From the NCBI GenBank assembly GCA_020722245.1, contig DYLE01000149.1:1-6103 (forward strand): 6,103 nucleotides of DNA, given 5' to 3'. Positions 1-6,083 of the stretch are shown piece after piece. Position 1 is the first letter of the stretch; every line of letters begins with the position of its first letter. A model generated the notes under the pieces. The model did not search any database and had not been told where the DNA came from. It saw only the letters and a program-made list of their open reading frames with translations. The stretch is from Desulfonema limicola (GTDB lineage: Bacteria > Desulfobacterota > Desulfobacteria > Desulfobacterales > Desulfosalsimonadaceae). The position numbers and the translations under genes are program-made.

Positions 1-731
1 GGGCCGTTTGACAGAAAAATTCCATCCGGCGAAAGCGCACGGACCGTATCCGCAGGGGTGGCGGCCGGAACCACCAGCACCTCGCAGCCCGCGCGTTCAA
101 GGCATCGTAAAATGCTGTACTTGACGCCGAAATCAAGGGCGACGACCCGATGCTTTTTGTCGGCATGCCTCCAGACGGCGCTGTTTAGCCCGTCAATACC
201 GCAGCCGCAGGGCAGGGGTTTGCCGTTGCGCCAGAAATAGGGCGTATCCGTGGTGACCGAAGAGACCAGATCCTGTCCTTCCATCTTCGGGGTCTGCCTG
301 ACCCGTTCCACCAGGGAGGAAGGGTTCAAATCCCGAGTGGAGATCATTCCCCGCATGGCCCCTGCGGTGCGCAGATGGCGGGTCAGGGCCCGGGTATCCA
401 GATCATCCACGCCCAGGATGTTCTGGGACATCAGGTAGTTTTTTAATGACCCTGTCGAGCGGAAATTGCTGGGCCGGTCCTGGTGCTCGCGGACAATAAA
501 GGCCGCCACCTGAATCCGGTCGGATTCCGCGTCCTCCGGGTTGACCCCGTAATTGCCGATGAGCGGGTAGGTCATCATCACCATCTGCCCCCGGTAGGAG
601 GGGTCGGTCAAAACCTCCTGGTACCCGGTCATGCTGGTGTTAAACACCACCTCCCCCCAGGCCTCTCCGGGACCGGTGAAACTGCGGCAGGGGAAGGTCC
701 GGCCGTCTTCAAGCGCAAGCAGTGCGTTCAT
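1..731 (-). CDS. carA: Carbamoyl-phosphate synthase small subunit, 3' end cut by window
   Basis: CarA is the glutaminase subunit of carbamoyl-phosphate synthase. It passes ammonia from glutamine to CarB for arginine and pyrimidine synthesis in the cytoplasm. The start MNALLALEDGRTF, then GEVVFNTSMTGYQEVLTDPS (27-46), the YPLIGNYGVN motif (55-64) and GVDDLDTRALTRHLR (107-121) are typical of the CarA N-terminal domain. The class I amidotransferase domain begins near residue 195 (RVVALDFGVKYSILR). Reading stops inside the family motif LSNGPGDP at 240-243; the partial codon at bases 1-2 must also encode Pro. About 140 residues, including the catalytic Cys, His and Glu, lie outside the window. The ATG at 731-729 is 21 nt after the preceding stop. 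No clear Shine-Dalgarno is seen, so translation may depend on coupling to that gene. No frameshift is visible. A short CGC-containing stretch (175-177) before the amidotransferase domain looks unusual for the family. Confidence 0.96.
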   Translation of the reverse strand, partial: MNALLALEDGRTFPCRSFTGPGEAWGEVVFNTSMTGYQEVLTDPSYRGQMVMMTYPLIGNYGVNPEDAESDRIQVAAFIVREHQDRPSNFRSTGSLKNYLMSQNILGVDDLDTRALTRHLRTAGAMRGMISTRDLNPSSLVERVRQTPKMEGQDLVSSVTTDTPYFWRNGKPLPCGCGIDGLNSAVWRHADKKHRVVALDFGVKYSILRCLERAGCEVLVVPAATPADTVRALSPDGIFLSNG

Positions 732-752
732 GATTTTTATGTCGGCATCCAA

Positions 753-3083
753 TCACAGCGGTGTGTTTTCCACAAGCGCCCATACCCCGCAGGGGCAGGC
801 CCCGGCGCAGAACCCGCATCCGATGCAGCGCTCCTTATCCACGACGTATTCATACCCGCCGTCTTTTTTTTCTTCCCGGCGGATGGCCGTCTGGGGGCAC
901 ACGGCCTCGCAGATTCCGCAATCCCGGCAGGCGCCGCAGGAGGCGCACTCGGCGCCGCAGTCCTGAAGGTCCTCAAACTCCAGCCTTCGGGGATCATGGT
1001 AGGCCAGGTGAATGCGATTTTTTTCGATGACGGCGCGGCTGTCCCCTTCCGGTCGTCTGCCGGCAAGCCGCGCCGATATGGTTTCGGCCGCTTTCCTTCC
1101 CTGGCCGATGGCATCGGTGAGCAGTCCCGGCCTGACGATATCCCCGATGGCAAAGATTTGAGGATCCGTTGTCTGAAGGTTCTTATTGACCGCCACGTAT
1201 CCCTTCTGGGTTTTTACCGATTCGGGCAGAAATTCCAGATCCGGCGCGTCCCCGATGGAAAGCACCACCATGTCCGCGGGCAATACCTCGCCGGTTTCAA
1301 TCACCACCCCCTGGTTCGTGATCTCCCGGGCGAAACAGGGCCACTTGAAGACCGCACCCGCAGCCTCTGCGCTGGCCTTTTCCCTGCCGAAGGCAGCCGG
1401 TTGCTGCACATCGATAAGCGTGATGTTTTCAGCGCCGAGCCGGTGCGCCTCGCCGGCCACATCGCATCCCACGTTTCCTGCGCCGATGATGACCAGGCGT
1501 TTTCCCGGACGGATTTTATTGTTTTTGGCTTGGGCCAGAAAATCATTTGCGAAAATCATCTTATCCTTTCCCGGAATGGGCAGGCTCCGGGGTTTTTGAG
1601 CGCCGGCGGCGATCACCACAAAATCAAAATCCGCCTTGAGCTGCTCGATATCCTGCCGCGTCAGCGCCTGCTGAAGCCGAACATGGGGAATCACCTCGCG
1701 CACCCTTTTTAATTCATGTTCAAGAACCTCTTCGGGGATTCGGCTTTTGGGAATCACCGAGACGATCTTTCCCCCCAGGGTCTCGGCCATGTCAAATACC
1801 GTGGCCTCATGGCCGCCGAGACGAAGCTGCCAGGCCACGGAGATGCCCGCAGCCCCGCCGCCGATGACCGCGACCTTTTTTCCGCTCAGCTTCGGCAGTT
1901 TCGGGGTCCTGGCGTTCATGCCGGCCCTGCCGATCTTCGTGACATCCACCGCGGGCATCATTTCGGAGTGCTTGGTGCATGCGGTCATGCACAGGTTGGG
2001 GCAAAGGTACCCGCAGACCGTGGCGGGAAACGGGGTGTAGGCCAGGGCCATATCCACCGCCTCATCCACGCGGCCGTCCCGGATCAGACGCCAGAGTTCA
2101 TGCACCGGAATCCCGATCGGGCAGGCGGCCTCGCAGGGGGCCTTGTATATTCGGTTCTCCCATACCGGCACGTACCGCCTCAGGTCCCCGGTGGCGATCA
2201 CCGGAATCGGACTCATGTCCATATCCGTCAGGTCTCCGGTCAGCCCGCCTTTCCCCAATTCCTTTTTCCAGACGGATTCATGGAATTCGGCCATGGAGGC
2301 CATCCTGCGGCCGCCCCTTTCAAAGGGTGCTTTTGCGGCGAGAAGCTGCCATGCGTCCCGCCGGGTTAATTCCTCGTAAAGTTCCGGCCGGTGGATCGCA
2401 TTTAAAAAATCCTTTAAGTTTTCCACAAGCCAGTCCCAGTCCTGGTCGGTTATGGGAATTGGTTTTGCGTCCGCCTGGCTGTATCCGTTGTGCGGCCCCT
2501 TAAAAAAAACCTTTCCTCCCACCATGCCGACCAGCGGCCGGTAACCAAGGATATTGTCCGGGGTTTGGGTGTTTACGCCGCAGACGACTGCAATGCCCCC
2601 CGCCATGAATTCGCCGAAGTAATCCCCGGCGGATCCCAGCACCCAGAGCTGGGGAGGATCAAACCGGGGGTTGTGCTTGGTCATGGTCATGCCGCGGGCC
2701 CCGATGTTTCCGCCGATGTAGATTTTTCCCTGGGCCATGGCGTTGCCTACCCCGTTTGCGGCGTTGCCGCAAACGATGATTTCCGCACCGGCGTTTAACC
2801 ACCCCACATCATCCGATGCCGGTCCGGTGGTTTCGATCCGGGTGTTGGGAAAACCCATGGCGCCCAGCCGCTGTCCGGACTGGCCGGTGACCCGAATGTG
2901 GAGGGTTTCATTCCCGGCCTTCCATAGCCTTCCGCCGATCCCGTGCTGGCCGTAGGCGTCTATCTCCAGATGCAAAAGGCCCTCGGCCACGGCGGCTTGA
3001 ATCCGTTCTTCCAGAACACGGGATTCAACGCGCCGTCCATCCTCTTTTCCGGAGATCATATGATAGGGTTGATCAGACTTCAT
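753..3083 (-). CDS. gltD: Glutamate synthase GXGXG domain fused to GltD-like FAD/NAD(P) oxidoreductase and C-terminal ferredoxin
   Basis: This 776-residue protein has three parts. Residues about 35-270 are the right-handed beta-helix (GXGXG) domain normally at the C-terminus of GltB, with GNAANGVGNAMAQGKIYIGG at 106-125. Residues about 300-690 resemble the GltD beta subunit: an Fe-S helical region with Cys 317, 321, 357, 361, 365 and 369, an FAD Rossmann motif VIGGGAAG (406-413), a second dinucleotide motif VIIGAGNVGCDVA (531-543) and the FAD-contacting AIGDIV (645-650). Residues about 705-770 form a two-cluster ferredoxin: Cys 719/722/725/729 and Cys 753/756/759/763, each ending in CP. Cys 709, 713 and 716 are additional. 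The likely role is to accept electrons from NAD(P)H and deliver them to the FMN synthase encoded upstream, while supplying its structural beta-helix. ATG at 3083 is preferred; a weak GGAA lies 10 nt before it, and Met9 has no better site. The ferredoxin could instead let the complex use or reduce ferredoxin. Subunit assignment is firm; electron direction is inferred. Confidence 0.93.
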   Translation of the reverse strand: MKSDQPYHMISGKEDGRRVESRVLEERIQAAVAEGLLHLEIDAYGQHGIGGRLWKAGNETLHIRVTGQSGQRLGAMGFPNTRIETTGPASDDVGWLNAGAEIIVCGNAANGVGNAMAQGKIYIGGNIGARGMTMTKHNPRFDPPQLWVLGSAGDYFGEFMAGGIAVVCGVNTQTPDNILGYRPLVGMVGGKVFFKGPHNGYSQADAKPIPITDQDWDWLVENLKDFLNAIHRPELYEELTRRDAWQLLAAKAPFERGGRRMASMAEFHESVWKKELGKGGLTGDLTDMDMSPIPVIATGDLRRYVPVWENRIYKAPCEAACPIGIPVHELWRLIRDGRVDEAVDMALAYTPFPATVCGYLCPNLCMTACTKHSEMMPAVDVTKIGRAGMNARTPKLPKLSGKKVAVIGGGAAGISVAWQLRLGGHEATVFDMAETLGGKIVSVIPKSRIPEEVLEHELKRVREVIPHVRLQQALTRQDIEQLKADFDFVVIAAGAQKPRSLPIPGKDKMIFANDFLAQAKNNKIRPGKRLVIIGAGNVGCDVAGEAHRLGAENITLIDVQQPAAFGREKASAEAAGAVFKWPCFAREITNQGVVIETGEVLPADMVVLSIGDAPDLEFLPESVKTQKGYVAVNKNLQTTDPQIFAIGDIVRPGLLTDAIGQGRKAAETISARLAGRRPEGDSRAVIEKNRIHLAYHDPRRLEFEDLQDCGAECASCGACRDCGICEAVCPQTAIRREEKKDGGYEYVVDKERCIGCGFCAGACPCGVWALVENTPL

Positions 3084-3279
3084 TTTTCGTATTTTCCAGG
3101 GAATTTATATTTTTTCGGTTTGAAGAATGAGCAAATTAACCACAGAGATCACAGAGGACATGGAGAAAAAATCATTTTTTTTTCTCTGTGCGCTCGGTGG
3201 TGAAATTTTTTATTTAAAAGAATCGATAATTTGTTTTCTGCAAAGGTATTGCAAAGCGGCATACAAAGCCTTTAATTTT
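3084..3279 (-). other. AT-rich intergenic gap between synthase and fusion genes
   Basis: This 196-nt gap is the only sizeable break in the cluster. Its middle is a palindromic CACAGAG element (listed separately). Next to the synthase stop, CAAAG occurs three times on the plus strand at 3241, 3252 and 3264, spaced 11 and 12 nt. Next to the fusion gene, TATAAA on the minus strand (3109-3104) could be a -10 box, but the best -35 candidate (TTGCTC, 3134-3129, 19 nt away) is poor, so a separate promoter is only a possibility. No small coding gene is convincing here; the reading frames across it are low-complexity by-products of the repeat. Confidence 0.6.
3139..3201. repeat. Palindromic CACAGAG intergenic repeat element
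   Basis: The outer arms ACCACAGAG (3139-3147) and CTCGGTGGT (3193-3201) are inverted repeats with one mismatch. The inner arms CACAGAG (3150-3156) and CTCTGTG (3184-3190) are perfect. Both pairs share the same centre at 3170, so the whole forms a long imperfect hairpin. The left half also contains three 9-nt near-repeats, CACAGAGAT, CACAGAGGA and CATGGAGAA (3141-3167). The middle is a run of six A followed by TCA and nine T. From memory, such ACCACAGAG repeats are scattered through intergenic regions of many environmental bacteria and give rise to false short proteins rich in TTE and HRDHRGHGE-like runs, as the frames here do. On the plus strand the hairpin is followed by TTTTTT (3206-3211), so it could stop transcription in that direction. 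Mobility and function are unknown. Confidence 0.75.
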
Positions 3280-4914
3280 TTATACCACGTATTTGATTTT
3301 CAGCCGCTCGGCGGCGTTATAGTCATCGATCCCCAGCGCATCGGACATCCCGATGGGAAGGGAGGTGGAACGTCCCAGCGGCGCCACGATTTTTCGAAGC
3401 TCGACATCAAAGCAGAGGAATACATCCACCAGCCGCTGGGCTACATCCTCGGGGTTCAACCGCCGGTAGAGCCGTGGATCCTGGGAGGTGATCCCCTTGG
3501 GGCAGGTTCCGATGTTGCAGATATTGCACCGCCCGGATTCAGAGCCCAGGCAGCCGGCGGCCGCCTGCATGATGTATTTTCCCACCTGGACCCCGCTTGC
3601 CCCCAGCATGATCAGGGCCGCCGCGTTGGCGGCCAGGTTGCCGTTCTTGCCGATACCCCCTCCGGCGAACAGGGGGATTTCATTCTGCTGGCCCACAGCC
3701 ACCAGGTTCAGGTAGCAGTCCCGGATGCAGCTGGCGATGGGGTGCCCCATGTGGTTCATGGAGACATGGTAGGCGGCGCCCGTGCCGCCGTCTTCGCCGT
3801 CGATGACCAGCCCTCCGGCATAGGGGTTGCGGGTCAGGTTGTTGAGCACGGCCAGGGCCGTGGATGTTCCGGATATCTTCGGATAGACCGGCACCCGGAA
3901 CCCCCAGGCCATGGACATGGACTGGATCATTTTGGCCACCGCCTCCTCAATGGAATACTTGGTCTGGTGGGTGGGCGGGCTCGGCAGGTTGATCCCCTCG
4001 GGCACCCCCCGGATCGTGGCGATGAGCTTGTTGACCTTGTGCCACATCAACAGTCCGCCGTCGCCCGGCTTGGCGCCCTGGCCGTATTTGATCTCAATGG
4101 CGCAGGGATCCACCTTCATCTCCGGAATGGCATGAAGGATCTCGTCCCATCCGAAGTACCCGGAAGCGATCTGAAGGATGACGTATTTTAAGAACCTGGA
4201 CTTAAGCAGCCGGGGCGGGCAACCGCCTTCCCCGGTGCAGATACGGACCGGCATGTGCAGCTCCTCGTTTAGGTACGCCACCCCCATCTGAAGCCCCTCC
4301 CACATGGTGGGGGAGATCGCGCCAAACGACATGGCCCCGATAATCAGGGGGTAAATCTCCCGAACCGGCGGAATCCATCCGTTTTCACGGATGCGACGGA
4401 TGTTTTCCTCCGGCGGAAGGACCCTTCCCAGCAGGGTGCGAAGCTCAAACTCATGACGGCCGGCGTCCAGGGCCGGGTCGGTGAGCATGGATATGCGCGT
4501 AAACTTGATCCGGTCCAGGGTCCCTTCGGAGACATTGCGCCGGCCCCCCCGGCGATGGGGCTCGCCGCCCTGGTTGATGTGAAATTTCAGCTTATCCGCC
4601 TCATCCGTCCGCAGGGGGATAATGGCGTCGTTGGGGCAGACCAGGGTGCACATGCCGCATCCCACGCAGTGGTAGGCCGGCTCGGTTTTCTGCCGAATGC
4701 CGTAATAAATTTTATGCAGATTGGACGGCGGCCGGGTAAACCCGGTGTCCACCTCGACCACCCGCTTGCGGAAAACCCCCAGTTCAATGGCGCCAACCGG
4801 GCATACCGCGGTGCAGCGGCCGCAGAGGGTGCATTTTTCCTTGTCCCATGCGATCTGCCAGGGGAGATCCTTCACGCTCAGTGAAGAAGGGATAATTTTT
4901 GTGTCTGTCTGCAT
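3280..4914 (-). CDS. gltB: Glutamate synthase FMN/Fe-S catalytic subunit with N-terminal 2x[4Fe-4S] ferredoxin domain
   Basis: This 544-residue protein is the synthase core that converts 2-oxoglutarate plus ammonia to glutamate with FMN. Two ferredoxin motifs open the protein: Cys 28/31/34/38 and Cys 83/86/89/93, each CxxCxxCxxxCP. The TIM-barrel synthase domain follows from about residue 185, with ICTGEGGCPPRLLKSR (225-240), IEIKYGQGAKPGDGG (273-287), KISGTSTALAVLNNL (346-360), IDGEDGGTGAA (371-381) and the FMN phosphate-binding region LFAGGGIGKNGNLA (415-428). CNICNIGTCPKGITSQDP (463-480) matches the [3Fe-4S]-binding end of glutamate synthases, though its first cysteine spacing differs from the C-x5-C-x4-C of large GltB. 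The N-terminal ferredoxin and the lack of amidotransferase and GXGXG domains indicate the archaeal-type divided enzyme. The ATG at 4914 has GGGAGG 7 nt upstream and overlaps the preceding gene by 37 nt, suggesting translational coupling. Its stop is followed by a 196-nt gap before its partner gene. Confidence 0.95.
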   Translation of the reverse strand: MQTDTKIIPSSLSVKDLPWQIAWDKEKCTLCGRCTAVCPVGAIELGVFRKRVVEVDTGFTRPPSNLHKIYYGIRQKTEPAYHCVGCGMCTLVCPNDAIIPLRTDEADKLKFHINQGGEPHRRGGRRNVSEGTLDRIKFTRISMLTDPALDAGRHEFELRTLLGRVLPPEENIRRIRENGWIPPVREIYPLIIGAMSFGAISPTMWEGLQMGVAYLNEELHMPVRICTGEGGCPPRLLKSRFLKYVILQIASGYFGWDEILHAIPEMKVDPCAIEIKYGQGAKPGDGGLLMWHKVNKLIATIRGVPEGINLPSPPTHQTKYSIEEAVAKMIQSMSMAWGFRVPVYPKISGTSTALAVLNNLTRNPYAGGLVIDGEDGGTGAAYHVSMNHMGHPIASCIRDCYLNLVAVGQQNEIPLFAGGGIGKNGNLAANAAALIMLGASGVQVGKYIMQAAAGCLGSESGRCNICNIGTCPKGITSQDPRLYRRLNPEDVAQRLVDVFLCFDVELRKIVAPLGRSTSLPIGMSDALGIDDYNAAERLKIKYVV

Positions 4915-6008
4915 AGGGAAACCTCCCGGCGGTCGGGTGTGACGATGGCGGTATCGATGTGCATCGGCTGGACGTCCAGGGTTTTGTCCCGATCCGGCAT
5001 GACGGCGTCAAGCCCGCATATCTCCGAGGAGAACACGTACATGCCGGGCTGTCCTCCGACCACGCCCGGCCGAAGCTTTTTCCTGTCCTGGACCATGAAC
5101 ATGGTGTTGTCGGGCAGCACGCCGATCACGCAGTTGGGTCCGTCGATGATCAGCTTTCTGCAGGATATCTTCAGCTGCTTTAAAAAGGCGCCGTCCGGAT
5201 GCCTTTCCAGGGCGTCATCCTGGAGCGGGGTGATGAGATGCTTATACATGTCGATCCCCAGGCCGAGCCGCGTCACCATGTAATGCAGGATATAGACGAA
5301 CACCTCGGAGTCCGAATAGAACCCCTCGTAACCTTCCACCCCCCTGGACATCAGGTATTCCTTGATGGGGACAAAGGCGGTGTTTTCGCCGTTGGTCATG
5401 GTGGAAAACCCCTGGATGGTAAACGGGTGGCAGGCATACAGGTCAATGGCGTAATTGGTGTTCTGCCGGCCCTGGGCCATGATGACCCGGGCGTTTAATT
5501 TTTTCTTGCCCAGCTCCAGGTAGTTCCCCACCGTCAAGGGGTCCCCGATCTCCTTGATCATGATGGTGTCCGGCCAGAATGAAAAGACGATGATATCCCC
5601 CTTTTCCCGTCCCATGCGCCGAAGGTTCAGGCGGATGGCTTTCAGCCGTTCCAGCTTTTCCGCCTCGCCCAACCGCTCCCATTCTTCCGGATACTCGTAG
5701 GCCCGGATCAGATACATATCCCGCTTCGGCACCCCGGGCGGAGGAACCTTCGGCACCTTGATGGATATCTTGTACTTGGTCAGAAAACCCATGTCGATCA
5801 TGTAGCTGTCCAGCCGTTTGATCCCCTGGTCGGTGAATATCCCCGACAGGATGGGGGCGTCCTTGAGCTCCTCAAACGGCCCGCTCAGATCCCTTAAAAA
5901 CAGGCCCACGCCGGAACCGTCATGCCCTTCCTTCATTACGTCCAGGGCATGCAGGGCCACCATGGGGGACACCGGGGTATCGCTGGTGACGGCGACTAAA
6001 CGACACAT
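4878..6008 (-). CDS. Class II glutamine amidotransferase subunit of divided glutamate synthase
   Basis: This 376-residue protein corresponds to the N-terminal glutaminase domain of GltB and likely releases ammonia from glutamine for the synthase subunit encoded next. After Met removal, Cys2 (MCRLVAVTSD) would be the N-terminal nucleophile. GRQNTNY (180-186) resembles the RFSTNT motif, TNGENT (205-210) the NGEINT motif that forms the oxyanion region, and YSDSE (231-235) the conserved Asp-containing loop. The usual HRG motif near residue 27 reads KEG, so the canonical arginine appears to be Glu27. The length suits a single GltB amidotransferase domain and is too short for PurF, GlmS or AsnB; no phosphoribosyltransferase, isomerase or synthetase domain is present. 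The ATG at 6008 follows a near-perfect AAGGAGG by 6 nt. It is the first gene of the visible cluster and overlaps the synthase gene. Function is well supported by family and context; glutaminase activity itself is inferred. Confidence 0.9.
   Translation of the reverse strand: MCRLVAVTSDTPVSPMVALHALDVMKEGHDGSGVGLFLRDLSGPFEELKDAPILSGIFTDQGIKRLDSYMIDMGFLTKYKISIKVPKVPPPGVPKRDMYLIRAYEYPEEWERLGEAEKLERLKAIRLNLRRMGREKGDIIVFSFWPDTIMIKEIGDPLTVGNYLELGKKKLNARVIMAQGRQNTNYAIDLYACHPFTIQGFSTMTNGENTAFVPIKEYLMSRGVEGYEGFYSDSEVFVYILHYMVTRLGLGIDMYKHLITPLQDDALERHPDGAFLKQLKISCRKLIIDGPNCVIGVLPDNTMFMVQDRKKLRPGVVGGQPGMYVFSSEICGLDAVMPDRDKTLDVQPMHIDTAIVTPDRREVSLCRQTQKLSLLH
4922..4927 (-). promoter_or_regulatory. Ribosome binding site of the FMN synthase gene, inside the preceding coding region
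   Basis: On the minus strand GGGAGG lies 7 nt before the ATG at 4914. It sits within the last codons of the amidotransferase gene. It decides the start: the alternative GTG at 4875-4873, just past the upstream TGA, would remove the 37-nt overlap but has no comparable site. Confidence 0.75.
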
Positions 6009-6014
6009 GGAACG

Positions 6015-6021
6015 CCTCCTT
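6015..6021 (-). promoter_or_regulatory. Strong ribosome binding site of the amidotransferase gene
   Basis: On the minus strand AAGGAGG, preceded by a run of A, lies 6 nt before the ATG at 6008. This is close to an ideal Shine-Dalgarno sequence and places Cys directly after the initiator Met, as a class II amidotransferase requires. Confidence 0.8.
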
Positions 6022-6041
6022 TTTTTTATTTCAAATTTAAA

Positions 6042-6083
6042 ACCTGGTCTATGGGCCAGGTCAGAGTTCTTCGGCTCTGCCTG
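6042..6083 (-). promoter_or_regulatory. Overlapping inverted repeats in the leader of the cluster, possible attenuator or upstream terminator
   Basis: On the minus strand three segments can pair. Segment 1, CAGGCAGAG (6083-6075), pairs with segment 2, CTCTG-A-CCTG (6066-6057), giving nine base pairs with a single bulged A and a CCGAAGAA loop. Segment 2 can instead use ACCTGG (6061-6056) to pair with segment 3, CCAGGT (6047-6042), with an 8-nt loop. The two hairpins share bases 6057-6061 and cannot form fully together. The second is followed by only a short T stretch (TTTT then AAATTT), so it is a weak terminator at best. The element ends about 20 nt before the ribosome binding site. It may be a leader regulating this cluster or the end of an unseen upstream gene. 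Confidence 0.4.

Noticed and set aside
483..1712. A 409-codon open frame on the plus strand
   Set aside because: It is antisense to carA and the fusion gene, both of which have unmistakable family motifs. Its translation is His-, Gly- and Pro-rich with no recognisable domain, as expected of a GC-rich opposite strand.
3139..3201. CRISPR array suggested by repeated CACAGAG units
   Set aside because: The units are 9-nt tandem near-copies without unique spacers, and the region is one palindrome. No cas gene is present.
3127..4191. A 354-codon open frame on the plus strand starting in the intergenic repeat
   Set aside because: Its first residues are the translated CACAGAG repeat and the rest is antisense to the synthase gene. 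No domain is recognisable and there is no plausible ribosome binding site.
4873..4875. GTG as the start of the FMN synthase gene, immediately after the upstream stop
   Set aside because: The ATG at 4914 has a strong GGGAGG site 7 nt upstream, while the GTG lacks one. The 37-nt overlap is acceptable for coupled genes.
4878..6008. PurF, GlmS or AsnB as the identity of the amidotransferase
   Set aside because: Only an amidotransferase domain is present, with GltB-like QNTNY, NGENT and SDSE motifs, and the next genes encode the other glutamate synthase parts.
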